Of a stretch of DNA of 64,000 bases, positions 23,642 through 33,837 are shown one piece after another. The DNA is taken from positions 944,905 through 1,008,904 of the forward strand of contig MU278350.1 in assembly GCA_022385755.1 (NCBI GenBank). Reading direction: 5' to 3'. The notes below the pieces were generated by a model. That model had not been told where the DNA came from. It searched no databases and saw only the letters and a program-made list of their open reading frames with translations. Made by a program: the position numbers and the translations under genes. Each line of letters starts with the position of its first letter. Position 1 is the first letter of the stretch. This DNA is from Trametopsis cervina (lineage: Eukaryota; Basidiomycota; Agaricomycetes; Polyporales; Irpicaceae).

Positions 23642-26600
23642 CGGAGGAGGGCACGCAGCATTCCCACGCGTATGGCAAACACATTTTTGGCGGGGCGTTG
23701 GACAGTGTCGGGGCCGACCAATGGACGTCTTGCCAGGCCACGGTGAATGTGCCAAAACGAGGCGGTGTGGTTCGGCACGGACGTTGACGAAGCGTACGCC
23801 CGCTTGATTGACGGAAAATGTGTCCAGCGCTGTTCTTCGACCGGTTAGCCACTGAGATTGACTCTCGATCCGGCCTAAGTTGGATCTCGCCTAGTCGCAG
23901 CCTGTTGTCTTGGTGCAAGGGCTGCAGCAGACTGCGGGCCATGGGATCAGCTCAGCGTGAGAGCGACATCGGGTACTGACCGCTGATGACCACCGCGACA
24001 ATGCAGCCCTGCTTACTCGCATGCAAACTGCACGAGACTCTGGGATGTACATCGTGCATTCCAGTGCGTGGTGAGAGCAGAGTGCCAGTTTCGGAGATGC
24101 GCTACTCAGCAAATCCATCGTGGCGGTGGCTGCTTCTTCCCTATTTTTCCAGTCCGCTTTTGGAAACTCCTGTTGATACAACCACCGTTCTCACGCTCAC
24201 TGACTCCTCAGGCCAAATACTCAATCGGTCTCAGTTGTATAAGATTTACCACCTTGGCCACTATGAAATTCCAATCTGTACAGAGGATGCCTTTTACCCG
24301 TTAACCCTGCGCGTCTTGGTCCTCGTGTCGCATTGTTCCCCGTCCCCCGGTATTCATGGGCCAATGGGAGTCTGACACCCGCCGCCAACTTGCGACGGCG
24401 TCGGTACACGCGCCCCATGCGCTCAGCGTTGGCCTTCATTAACCGGAGATGAGATCCACTTTGACGACCAAGATTGTCGGTATTTTTGCTTGAACGGGAA
24501 GGTCGCTTAAGCTACAGTACGCGTTCGGCTGAAATGAAACACGGTTGGCCCTGTCAGTGTACGCGCGCGCGCCCCGACACAGAACGCTGCGGATTCAGCG
24601 ATGCCCTCGGACGTGAATAACCGGAACATGGTTGAAAACTATAACCTTGCGTGTGCAGGCTAAAGCAACTTTGCTCTCCGCGGATGTGCGTCCCTACTGA
24701 CAGGATGCTGAGATGCTTGAATATGGAGGACAATAGAAGAACAATGATGGGGTGAACGTAGACTTGGGTAGGTAGAACTTTAAACCACGGCGGAACAAGA
24801 CAAACATGTACATGTTACACTGGAGCACAACACCACGCACCGACTGGAAGCCCAACGAATTAGAGACGGACAACGTTGCGTCGGTCGTCTACCCACCCAG
24901 CGTCAGTCTATCATTTCACCCATCCGCGTACGAAGAAACGCGTCACGGTGACGAAACGCCAAGATCTCTTTCGATGAGTGTTCTCTTACTCAATCTACAT
25001 CCCGTCCTTCCTCAGATCGAGTTTCCGCTAGGCCGCTGAGTCGCCGACGCAGAGATCACCCTGCAGCTAATTTGTCCTGTAATTGCTTTTCATGCCGTAT
25101 TCGCTTACGAAAATGTCCGCTGCTCTTTTGTTCAACCCACGCCGTGCGTACGACACTGTCCGTCAGCCACACGCACATGCCGCAAGGTCCACTAGTGGTC
25201 CTCTGTCCTGAGCAATTTATCAATATGCAGGGTAAAGAACACATCATGACAATGAGGATACACACCTCGCTCTCATGTCCACGCTCAAGCAACGCGGAAG
25301 AGTTGAGATCAGGCCCGCTCAACGGATCCTTCAGGGTAGGACAAATATAACGCGCCGAGTGCGCGACGGGCGTGGGAACGTGCTGAGACCAAACGGCGCG
25401 GACGATCTACATCGTAAACGGTTGCTGGTGTTGGCATCCCTCAAGGCACAGGGACACACCAACGCCATGACAGATGATAGGGAATGAAGAACGTCGGGCA
25501 ACGCCGTGCTGAGCGCTGGGCGAACATGTTACCCCAGAACCATCTCAGCCCGGTGCTGCTTGGCTGCCAGTATGTGCATCAGGATATCCATCGCATGGCA
25601 GTAGAACGTATGGAACACACCGTAGTTTATGACCCGTTGACAATCATTCTAATGCGTAAGTATTTCCAATCAGCTGGATGAGCGCTGGAAGAACAAGTGT
25701 GATAATCCAGTCTTGAGGATCCCAACGGCATCTCACAGTTGACCTAAGCCATGAATGCAGTTTCGGAATATCCACGCAACACTTACCAGTCGGTCCTGGA
25801 AAGAGGACGTAGCGTCCGTCATGGGGACAAAGAACCCGCAGTTCCGCAAAGTACAGCAGCGCCATCCAAACATGAAAATGCACCGCCTCTGGCCACTTTA
25901 TTGGCAATGTTGGATGGACCACTCACGCTCAATTTGCATAAATGGTAAGACCGATTCCGCGGCGGACGGTCGCACGAGAATGCGCCGCCATGATCTTGTC
26001 AGAAGACGAACAGTGCTGCATCATGTACCGTCCCGAGGAGCGCGGAGCTCAATCATTTGAGGGTATCTTAAGTGTGCAGTCCTGCGGACGACACATGTTT
26101 AGATGACCAGACTGGGAAAGACGGAGGTGACGAGAATTTCCTGCATACCGCGCGTTCCCGCTGTTTGTCATTTCCTCCGTGTTCTCCACATCAAGTTCGC
26201 CACGCTAATGGTTGAGCAGTACAGTAATAGTCTGTAAAACGGGCATCCATGCCGTCTGCTCAGCTTTGATCTAGCGGGCTAAGGAAACGCAATGTGACAG
26301 ATTGAATGTAGAAATCCAACTCACGCACTTCACGTACGCTCGGACCTGGAGGAGCGTGTGGATGCGAAAATCAGTATCAAGATTTCTTGAAAGCCTACAA
26401 AATCGTGAACGCACCGGACAGACCATTTTATGCAAGGCATTGTACGACTTTTGACACAACTTTTACACCCACGAGTACGTCTCGAACCATCAACGACAAT
26501 CAAAATAGCAATCAGCAAAACTGCACATTATAGCGGAGCGCGGGAAACAACGTTCAGACGGAAGGACAGGAAGAAATCTTGTCTTACGGGAGCATACGCG

Positions 26601-26688
26601 TTCGGTATTAGAAACTTGTATTCGACTTCCATTCTACACAATAAGTAAAAGACGAAGGTTCAACGTTCCGAGAGTCATACGATGAAAA
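23642..26688. other. 3-kb region without a supported gene
   Basis: It contains the upstream region of the terpene synthase and the 3' flank of the ELYS-domain gene. Only short frames occur on either strand. A minus-strand stretch at about 25490-25922 has a hydrophobic run (WIITLVLPALIQLIGNTYA) and could be an exon of an unrecognised or decayed membrane protein, but I could not join it to neighbours. A short CG run lies near 24566. No transposon termini were recognised. Confidence 0.35.
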
Positions 26689-29139
26689 TCATCGCTGTCT
26701 TTTAGACCTTGGGATTCGGGAAGTCGCTGCTGCTTGCCGTGTCGCTTTGGGTCTTGTTCTTTTTTCTGGTTCCGGAGGTTCTGGAGAGGACGATCCAACG
26801 GAAGACGCAGACATGACCGACAGCCTGGAAGATCTTCGAGTGGTCCGTGCAGGAGGTTCCCTGTGTAGGTCTTCGTCATGCTTAGTAGTACGCGTTTTGC
26901 GGGTCTGACGGCGAGCTGGTGTCACAGGCGGCAGCGGAGGAACCACGTCTTCCTCTTCGTCATCTTCATCAGCGATGAACGCTCCGGGAACACTATGAGA
27001 CAGACTAGGCTCTTTAGTCAGAGGAGGCGCCCGAGCACGCCGTGAACTTGAGGGAGCGCTTGTCTTAGGAGCGGGTCTTGGAGGCAGCTCCAATTCTTCC
27101 AATAGCATTTTCCCTGAGGATGTCTCATCGTGATCACTTTCATCCTCCGACGCCTGGTTGAAGGCACCAGGTACTGATTCGGGAACTGTCTTGGTAATGG
27201 AGGTATCGGTGGGGCCAACAGAACGCCTGGACTCGTTGGGTTCAAACACGGAGACGGCAAACTCGGGGGAGGCCTCCTCCGTGGGCTTTCGTCCAGAAGC
27301 CAGCAGCTTCTTTTCGGTCTCGACCTCAACGTCCGAGTTGTGCATGTCGACGTCTACGTCCGCTGGTTCATTGAGCATGGCTGATACATCGAATGCAGAC
27401 TCTGTCGACATATCTGCTCGATAGATCGCTGGTCGTTCGAATGTCGGCTCTTCGGGTGGAGGTCGTTTCGTACTAGCGGAGGTTGGCGGCGGCTGGAAGA
27501 ATGCGTTGGGAGCTTTGTTTGCACTTCCCACCGAATCAAAGAGTGAAGTAGCCTCCTTCCGTTTCAAATTCGCTTTAGCTGCGGGAAGAGACGAACCGGA
27601 CGGCAGATGTGAGCCACCGGCCTGAGCGCCGTTTGGTGAGACAATTGGAGTGGCTTCAGAAGCCTGAGGGCGCGAGGGAGATTGTTTGGAGATAGAGTCG
27701 AACATATCTCGTACTGCAGTAAATGCACTGGAGGCCGAAGGTTTCCTAGGGACAGGGCCTCCAAATCGGGGTGCGCCAGACTTCTGAGGGATGGGCGGGA
27801 CAACAGAATCTGTGCGGTATGCTGGCTTGACTGAGATCGGTTTTTGCGATGAACTGCTTGCGCTGTTTGTTGGGGGAGGACGAACATGTTCCCAGGACAT
27901 GCTGAGGTCTGTAACGTTGCCGTTCAAGAATGTCGGTGTATCAGCGCTTTGTGACATTTGCTCCAGCTCCAGCTCAAGTAGTTGCCGTTCTGCCGACGGC
28001 ATCACAGACATAATCTCCTCCATGGTCTGTTTCCTCTCATGAGCTGCCCTCTTCGCTTGTTCACTGACTCTCCCACCAAATGCTCCGCGAATAGGTGTGA
28101 TAGCGAACTGTCGGTCGAGTTTGACTGCCGCGGCGAGCTGACCACTGTGGATAAGACGGACGCAGGCCAAATCCTGAATGACAGGAATAGACGAAGCAGG
28201 CAGATTTGAAGGTGGGCGAAGAGCAAAGTCGTGTAACTGTGATTGCTCGTAGTTTGATAATGGGAAAGAAAGCAACTGGGTGAGAGGCATCGCTCGTGGT
28301 TTCGCTGCGGAGGTTTTCGGTCAGAATCGTCTTATCCAGAGTTCAAGAAAAATATAGCGTACGCGACAAGCACCACCGCAGGATATTGCGGAACACACGA
28401 GGCCGAATTTCCTCGTCCTCGGAGAACGTCCTCTGATATTGCCAGGCCTCAAATAGATTGCTCTCTGCAAGGGCAATGGAATACGCGTCGATGTCATCCG
28501 GCTCTGTCAACAGAGGCTTTGCCGTGCGGATGTACTGCAGGACCAGCGCGTTCGCGTCTTCTTTTTCTAAAGCTATGGCTTGGAGAATCTTTGACGTATA
28601 GTCGCGATTTAAACGTGCATCGGATAATAAGGAGATCGCGCGCTGACACTCTCATAAGTCTGGCATACAGCAGAGTGAGCCAACGTGAACTCACAGGTAC
28701 ATCCTCGCCGGAATCTAGGAGCCAGTACGCGTCGGCCAAAGCGACAAACTGAGGAGGAATGCACCGATCTTCCTGAAACCTATCCTCCCTCCCATCTTTC
28801 TGCCATTTCAACAAGAAGTAGATCAAACAGTCCTTCTTGAGCCCATCATATGTCGTTTCTTCTATAGCGTCCAGTAGGTCACGCAGTGACTGCTCGTCGC
28901 GAGGAGGGTACAAGGAATCTGGGTGCTTAATGCCACCAGCAGAGAGAAGGATATCAAATATGAGAACGTCCGTCATGTCCGCCCGTCGTTGTTCGATCTG
29001 GCGGGGTACAGGTGCGCGCCATGCAAAGGTATCCGGCGCAAGGTCGAATAACTGGGTCAGATCAAATTCCGTCGGTTCCTACAAAAGACTACGTTGAGTA
29101 ATCTTTGGAATGAGCAAAAGCTACACTCACAGGGTCCAT
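26689..29139 (-). CDS. ELYS-domain nucleoporin-like protein
   Basis: Four exons: 29131-29139 (only MDP), 28695-29078, 28363-28642 and 26689-28304, giving 762 residues with consistent phases. The 9-nt first exon was found from the conserved start MDP-EPTEFDLTQLFDL. The N-terminal ~260 residues form an all-helical ELYS-like domain (LLSAGGIKHPDSLYPPR, CLIYFLLKWQKD, FVALADAYWLLDSGEDVPRA, ALAESNLFEAWQYQR), found in metazoan ELYS and fission yeast Ely5, which sit on the Nup107-160 outer ring of the nuclear pore. The remaining ~500 residues are Ser/Pro/acid-rich with a repeated VPGAF motif (ESVPGAFNQ, HSVPGAFIA) and a basic C-terminus (RTTRRSSR, PRSKRQR), perhaps chromatin- or importin-binding. Head to head with the S5 gene. 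The function is inferred from the domain. Confidence 0.8.
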
Positions 29140-29483
29140 TACGTGCACGTTTGTCGTAAAGCGTGGTTGGGTATAAGTCTTTCGCGTCTTCGTGTTAGCT
29201 ATGCTTTTCGCAGACTCCCTATAAGTAAGCAAATGGCAGAAGGAGAGCAAGCGTGTCACTCTAGCAGGCGTTGATAGAGAAATGGGAAGGTAAAGCAACA
29301 CGCGAATGAGGAGGCTCGTTGGCCACAGCACCGTGCAGAAACGCGCAAGAAACACGCACACACGTGATCAAGCGCCAAGTAATACTCCTTGAACGCCGAC
29401 AACCACACGAGTGCTTTGGCCAGTGTCCGACTACTAGCGCGCATCGTCATCACTCATCTCTTACTTCACTTGCGTTCGACGGG
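29140..29483. promoter_or_regulatory. Bidirectional promoter, ELYS-like / mitochondrial S5
   Basis: 344 bp separate the two start codons. An upstream in-frame ATG at 29319 would extend S5 by 55 residues, but that extension is His/Cys/Thr-rich and not presequence-like, so it is treated as leader. No TATA box is evident. Confidence 0.5.
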
Positions 29484-30584
29484 ATGAACAGACTAGCCAC
29501 AAAGTCTCTTCATCTCGCACAATGTAGTCGAACGGTGGGCCGGAACCCGGCTCTTCCTTACACACTCGCTTTTCAACGACATAGCTCTACCAAAAGTCCG
29601 AACGACCAGACTCGTTCATTGCAGAACCTAGAGGCTATTGCAGACCTGGCGAAGGACTCCACCAGATATCCAGATCTCATGCAAAAAGATCCTATTCTCG
29701 ACGACTTCGAAGTGCTTGTATTTCCTCCGAACAACAACACCCCGTACCAGAATAAAGTCATTCTAAGGAACAACAAGTCAATATTTCAGCCTAACACTGG
29801 CAAGGGGAAGAAGTCACAGGCATGGCTAAAGGAGGGCAGGGAGGGCTACCCGCCTGAAGTTGAGGGTTTTGAGGTGGAAGAGAATGGACGTGATGAAGAC
29901 GAGGGCGTAATGATGGATGATACGGAAAACTTTGCGGAGTCCGATGAACCCACCTCTCGCGAAGATGAACAGGAGATGCATCATGAGAAGAAGCTGGACC
30001 TGCTCACCGACCTGGGAGGAGGAGAACGCGCCCAGCTATACCAGTTTCCGCTGATTCGTCGTATTGTGAAGCATCAGACTGGCAAGGGCAAGGTTGCAAG
30101 ATTCTCCGTTCTTACTGTCATTGGCAATGGCCAGGGCTTGGTGGGATATGGCGAGGCTAAAGATTTCGAGAATGCTGCCGCATTTTCGAAGTCGCTCGTC
30201 CAAGCGTTCAAGAACGTGGATTACGTCGAACGTTTCGAGCAGAGGACCGTCTGGACCGAAATGTCAACGAAGCTCGGCTCAACTAGGCTCGTTGTCCGAC
30301 CACGACCAGTCGGCTTTGGTTTACGATGTAATCCTTACGTCCATCAAGTACTGAAAGCCGCTGGAATTAAGGATGCGAGTGTGAAGGTGTGGGGAAGTCG
30401 GAATCCAGGCAACGTAGTGAAGGCCTTATTCCGTCTGTTGCACTCTGGGAACGCCCCGCTAGGCATGGGTAACGGAGTTGGTGGTGGTGCGAAGAAGTTG
30501 GAAAAGGGAGCAGGCATGCGAAGTGCTTTGGACGTAGAGCGGGAACGAGGTAGGAGGATGGTAAACCTCATTAAAACGGTTTAA
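29484..30584 (+). CDS. MRPS5: Mitochondrial ribosomal protein S5 (uS5m)
   Basis: Single-exon gene for a 366-residue small-subunit mitoribosomal protein, unusual here in lacking introns. The start MNRLATKSLHLAQCSRTVGR gives a basic, acid-free presequence; the ATG at 29319 is rejected as above. An acidic linker spans about residues 125-170. The S5 N-terminal double-stranded-RNA-binding fold follows (KVARFSVLTVIGNGQGLVGYG), with the conserved GxGxGxVGxG turn, then the C-terminal S5 domain (LRCNPYVHQVLKAAGIKD, SVKVWGSRNPGNVVKALF). Family identity is secure. Confidence 0.93.
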   Translation: MNRLATKSLHLAQCSRTVGRNPALPYTLAFQRHSSTKSPNDQTRSLQNLEAIADLAKDSTRYPDLMQKDPILDDFEVLVFPPNNNTPYQNKVILRNNKSIFQPNTGKGKKSQAWLKEGREGYPPEVEGFEVEENGRDEDEGVMMDDTENFAESDEPTSREDEQEMHHEKKLDLLTDLGGGERAQLYQFPLIRRIVKHQTGKGKVARFSVLTVIGNGQGLVGYGEAKDFENAAAFSKSLVQAFKNVDYVERFEQRTVWTEMSTKLGSTRLVVRPRPVGFGLRCNPYVHQVLKAAGIKDASVKVWGSRNPGNVVKALFRLLHSGNAPLGMGNGVGGGAKKLEKGAGMRSALDVERERGRRMVNLIKTV

Positions 30585-31394
30585 TCTACGGATAGATGCT
30601 TTTCGTATGTCGATTGTATGTTACTTGCCCTCTAGTTCACGCATCTAATATTTTACAATGCTCCGACATGGGTGCATCATCGCAGAGCCTCGTTCATAAT
30701 GTTATGCACTCAGATGCACTCACAATTTCGCACGATGCGCCATGTGGTTCGATTTGAGGCCTCACGGGTAGTCCACTGAATTTTGATCTTACCGGTCATA
30801 CAACTGAATAAAAAGAATCCTAAAGACAAGCCTGTCAACGTCGCTGTATTATTATAGTGCGTTTGCAGTAAAGTACCGACGGTCGGAAGTCAAACTTTCG
30901 AGCGCTCACTCGGCCTAATGGAGTTGAACGCCACGAAGCCCCAGAGATTGCCCCAACCGTGGCAAGTCCGATGCTTACCAAACTTCACTCTGCCCATCAC
31001 GTATCGCAGAATGTATATACACGGCACTCTTTTTATCAGAACATCAATATTTAAGGGTCTTATGCCAGGAACGCTCAGCTAAGTAGACTCATTACTATTC
31101 GCGTACTTCGTACGCACGCCACACTCCCAGGCCCGTAACGTTTTAGCAACAAGCAACCGAAAACTCTGCACCGTCTCGCAACGAAGACCTGACGAAAACG
31201 AAAACGAAAACGGGATACCTTGGTTTGACGTCTTGTAGGCAGCTCCATGATTTCAGCTGTCAATAGCTTGGATTCGCAGAGATTTTTGAGGACTAGGGCT
31301 CATGCTCGAAGAGTATATCCATGGTGAGTGGTTTCGCGCAAAAGGGGAGCTCTTGACATTTTTGCTAAACAATACGGTAGTGAGTGCATTCGTA
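30585..31394. other. Intergenic between S5 and the terpene synthase pseudogene
   Basis: 810 bp without a supported gene. It includes a short tandem repeat, three copies of GAAAAC at about 31193-31212. Otherwise AT-rich, fitting 3' flank. Confidence 0.45.
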
Positions 31395-32520
31395 CCATTG
31401 ATATAGGGATTCGCCTAAGAACGTCAAGCTGGAATAAGGCGCACCAGGTTTGTTCGGGGCCAATGGCTTTCTTAGCATGAAAGTCGCCCATCATCCTTGG
31501 ACTGTCGATTTTAGGGATATCATGGTCCTTCCACGGGCTCTGGTCCTCAGATAATCACTGCCATGTGTTCTCACGATGCGACGGACCCCCCAGCTGCGTG
31601 TCCTCTGGAATCTCACGAACGGCTTCCCCCGCGCGGACAACATCGAATATGACACGGGCGTCCATGGAACATCTTCCACAGGTTTGGATTCAACAAACGT
31701 GATTGGTCCCTTGGGGAAGTATGTCCTTGACACTTACGTTGGGATTAAGGTTAGAGAGTGCGAGCTATAAGGTCTCGCGTCCGTAAACTCGCTGTCAAAT
31801 CGGTTCCTGAGAAGTACGATTATTCCAACCCAACCCCCCTGATGCCCAACAGAGGTTCGCAGAGGTAAAGAGTGCTTCTAGGCTGTGATCCAGGAAGATA
31901 GCAGTCGTGAAGCTGGGTTAGGACCTGGCATGGAAACGTACCCTCTTCATCGTCACAGCAGGCAAGCGAATATCTTGCCATCGTATGCGCACGTTTACTG
32001 ATCCCTGATCTAGCGATCGCAGACAACGTTGGGCCCTCATCGAACACGTTCGCAACCTTGAGATTCCAGGTGACGATGTGGACCATTCAACCATTCGAAT
32101 TGTGGCCAAAGCGATGAACTACCTTGTGACATGTCTAATGTAAGATACCTCCAAGAAATTGAAATTTTACGTCATGAAGCCTCTGGCCGCCCGAGATTTC
32201 TTTTGAGAACATCTTTCCCTACAATACCTAACAATCGCAACAATCGAGGTGAAACCCACAACATTGCCGTAGTGATCATAGATCTGGAAGACATGAACAC
32301 ACAGCCCTGTGACCTGTGCCAACAGCCCATCGGCCCTTTCATTGCTGAGCAGGCCCGACTTCCATCACGGGTCATAGATGGGTCGAGAAGTGGACGCGTG
32401 TATCGGTGGCCTGGTAGATTGGAACATTGGTAGAATCCTTTGGGAGTCCCATTGAGGGCATTACTTCGGGAACAGCGTTCTGGAAGTGAAGAGAGTACCA
32501 TTATCTACCTCCTTCCTCGC
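31395..32520 (+). pseudogene. Decayed sesquiterpene synthase pseudogene
   Basis: Plus-strand pieces in changing frames align in order with the intact terpene synthase at 22240-23504. ITAMCSHDATDP and TPQLRVLWNL match LTSMCYPGAAYPQLRV. ADNIEYD matches MDNISDD (metal motif 1). GTSSTGLDSTN matches GTASTGVDIMN, and LGKY...VGIK matches PEKY...VGKM. PDAQQRFAEVKSA (31843-31883) matches PGAQQRFRETMDF and is followed by a stop, then in another frame AVIQEDSSREAGLGPGMET matches AVTQQAIDRDAGVVPDLES. RWALIEHVRNLEIPGDDVDH (32020-32085) matches CWALIEYAYNLDIPDEVMDH. ENIFPYN replaces NDIFSYN, ETHNIAVVI matches DTHNMIVVV, and after a further stop GHYFGNSVLEVK matches ERYFGKSGLEVK. Frameshifts, stops and the lost NSE and RY motifs make it non-functional. 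Intron positions are kept, so it is a duplicated, not retrotransposed, copy. Ends are approximate. Confidence 0.85.
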
Positions 32521-33837
32521 AGCTCTTCACTGCTTCAGGTCGATATTCGAACAAGAAGATGAGGCATGTCCTACTGCCAATTGTGTAGGAGACACAGAGG
32601 TTATCCTCACATACCCCGATGACGCCTAGTCTTAGGTGCTTCTTTGTCTACCTTTCATGAACAGCGTTTGTAGTATATCCGCCGTCTAATATTATGGCAT
32701 AGGGATGTCAAACTTTTGACCACCGACTCACCCCTGCCACCCGTTCTACTAAGGGACAGCGTACTTCTGGTCAGAGACGCACCATCAGGATGAAGGCGCG
32801 TACCGCGGAGTGTATTCTAAGCTGCAGATTTCCTCCGCGGTGATATGCCACATCAGTGTATTCATAGACTAGATTGATGAGCTCCCTAAATGCAAGGCTG
32901 CAAGATGGCCGAAATGTGTCGCCTGATAAGTAGTTCGGGTTTGTCTTTTGCGGGTTGAGAACATCGGGCAATGGACCGGGGATAGGCTGTATGTAATTTG
33001 GAGCGCAATGATTGTATATGTCTGGGTATCCCAGAATACTGTACACGAAACCCCTGACAATGACAGAATATGTCAAAATCGATCCCGCTTTGTTGTAAAA
33101 TCTTTATGATCGCTTCCTGCACTGTGACAGCCATCTTATGGTTGTAACTGATGACCAGCTCTAGTAGCTGATCTGAAACAGGAAATCATGCCCCGACGGC
33201 GTCGTGCATTTCGAGCAAAATGCAGCGGCCTGACCGCGGCAGCTGTTCTGTACAGGATGTGCAGGACAGCCGCAGACCCTCGAATGGACTGGTAGGTGCA
33301 TGAGAACAGCCATGTTTGCGAGTTTCTAAATGGAATTTAGACTCAGGTAAAAGATGATATGATGAACTTCCTGCGAAGCTACCAGACCCTCGGGCTCACT
33401 TTGGATGCTATTCGAAGGATGTTGAACCGAATAGCATATTGGCAAATGCATATTCCTTCACAGAAGAGCGCGCTCCGAAACGAGCCCACGATCTGTAGCG
33501 TACGGCCCGTGATGATTTCATTTTGGGAGGTGGTGTGATTGAACATCCATTAAAAACAGAGCTCAAAGGCTACAGGACGAGAGGTTGCACTTGGCAGATT
33601 ACAATGGAGGATACAGACGTACAATATGATGTGAATTAAAACAAAACATTTCCATTACCATGGATAACAAATGCGGTTCCATTTCTTTGCGTTACAAATC
33701 CGTTGTTGAGAGAAGGAGGCTTTCCGACGATCGTCTGGAATAGTAATGTATGGAGTCGAATGCAAAAAAGAGACGATCAAAGCCCTAGGATGCAACGTCA
33801 GCCAGAATATTACAGACATAGACACGAATATACGTAC
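32521..33837. other. Intergenic, no supported gene
   Basis: 1.3 kb between the pseudogene and the C2H2 gene. Minus-strand frames at about 32771-33134 overlap in three registers; one contains PIPGPLPDVLNPQKTNPNY, which looks peptide-like but has no partner exons I could support. The part near 33838 is probably 3' UTR of the C2H2 gene. Confidence 0.35.

Noticed and set aside
23287..23787. 166-codon plus-strand frame
   Set aside because: It is antisense to terpene synthase exon 1, whose family match is unambiguous.
22240..26688. Terpenoid biosynthetic gene cluster
   Set aside because: Neighbours are a kinase and a nucleoporin-like gene; no P450, oxidoreductase or prenyl-diphosphate synthase is adjacent, and the transporters are over 20 kb away among housekeeping genes.
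29319..29483. N-terminal extension of the S5 protein
   Set aside because: The extra residues are not presequence-like; the internal ATG at 29484 gives a typical mitochondrial leader.
31193..31212. GAAAAC triplicate as a CRISPR-like or regulatory array
   Set aside because: Three 6-bp units without spacers form an ordinary microsatellite.
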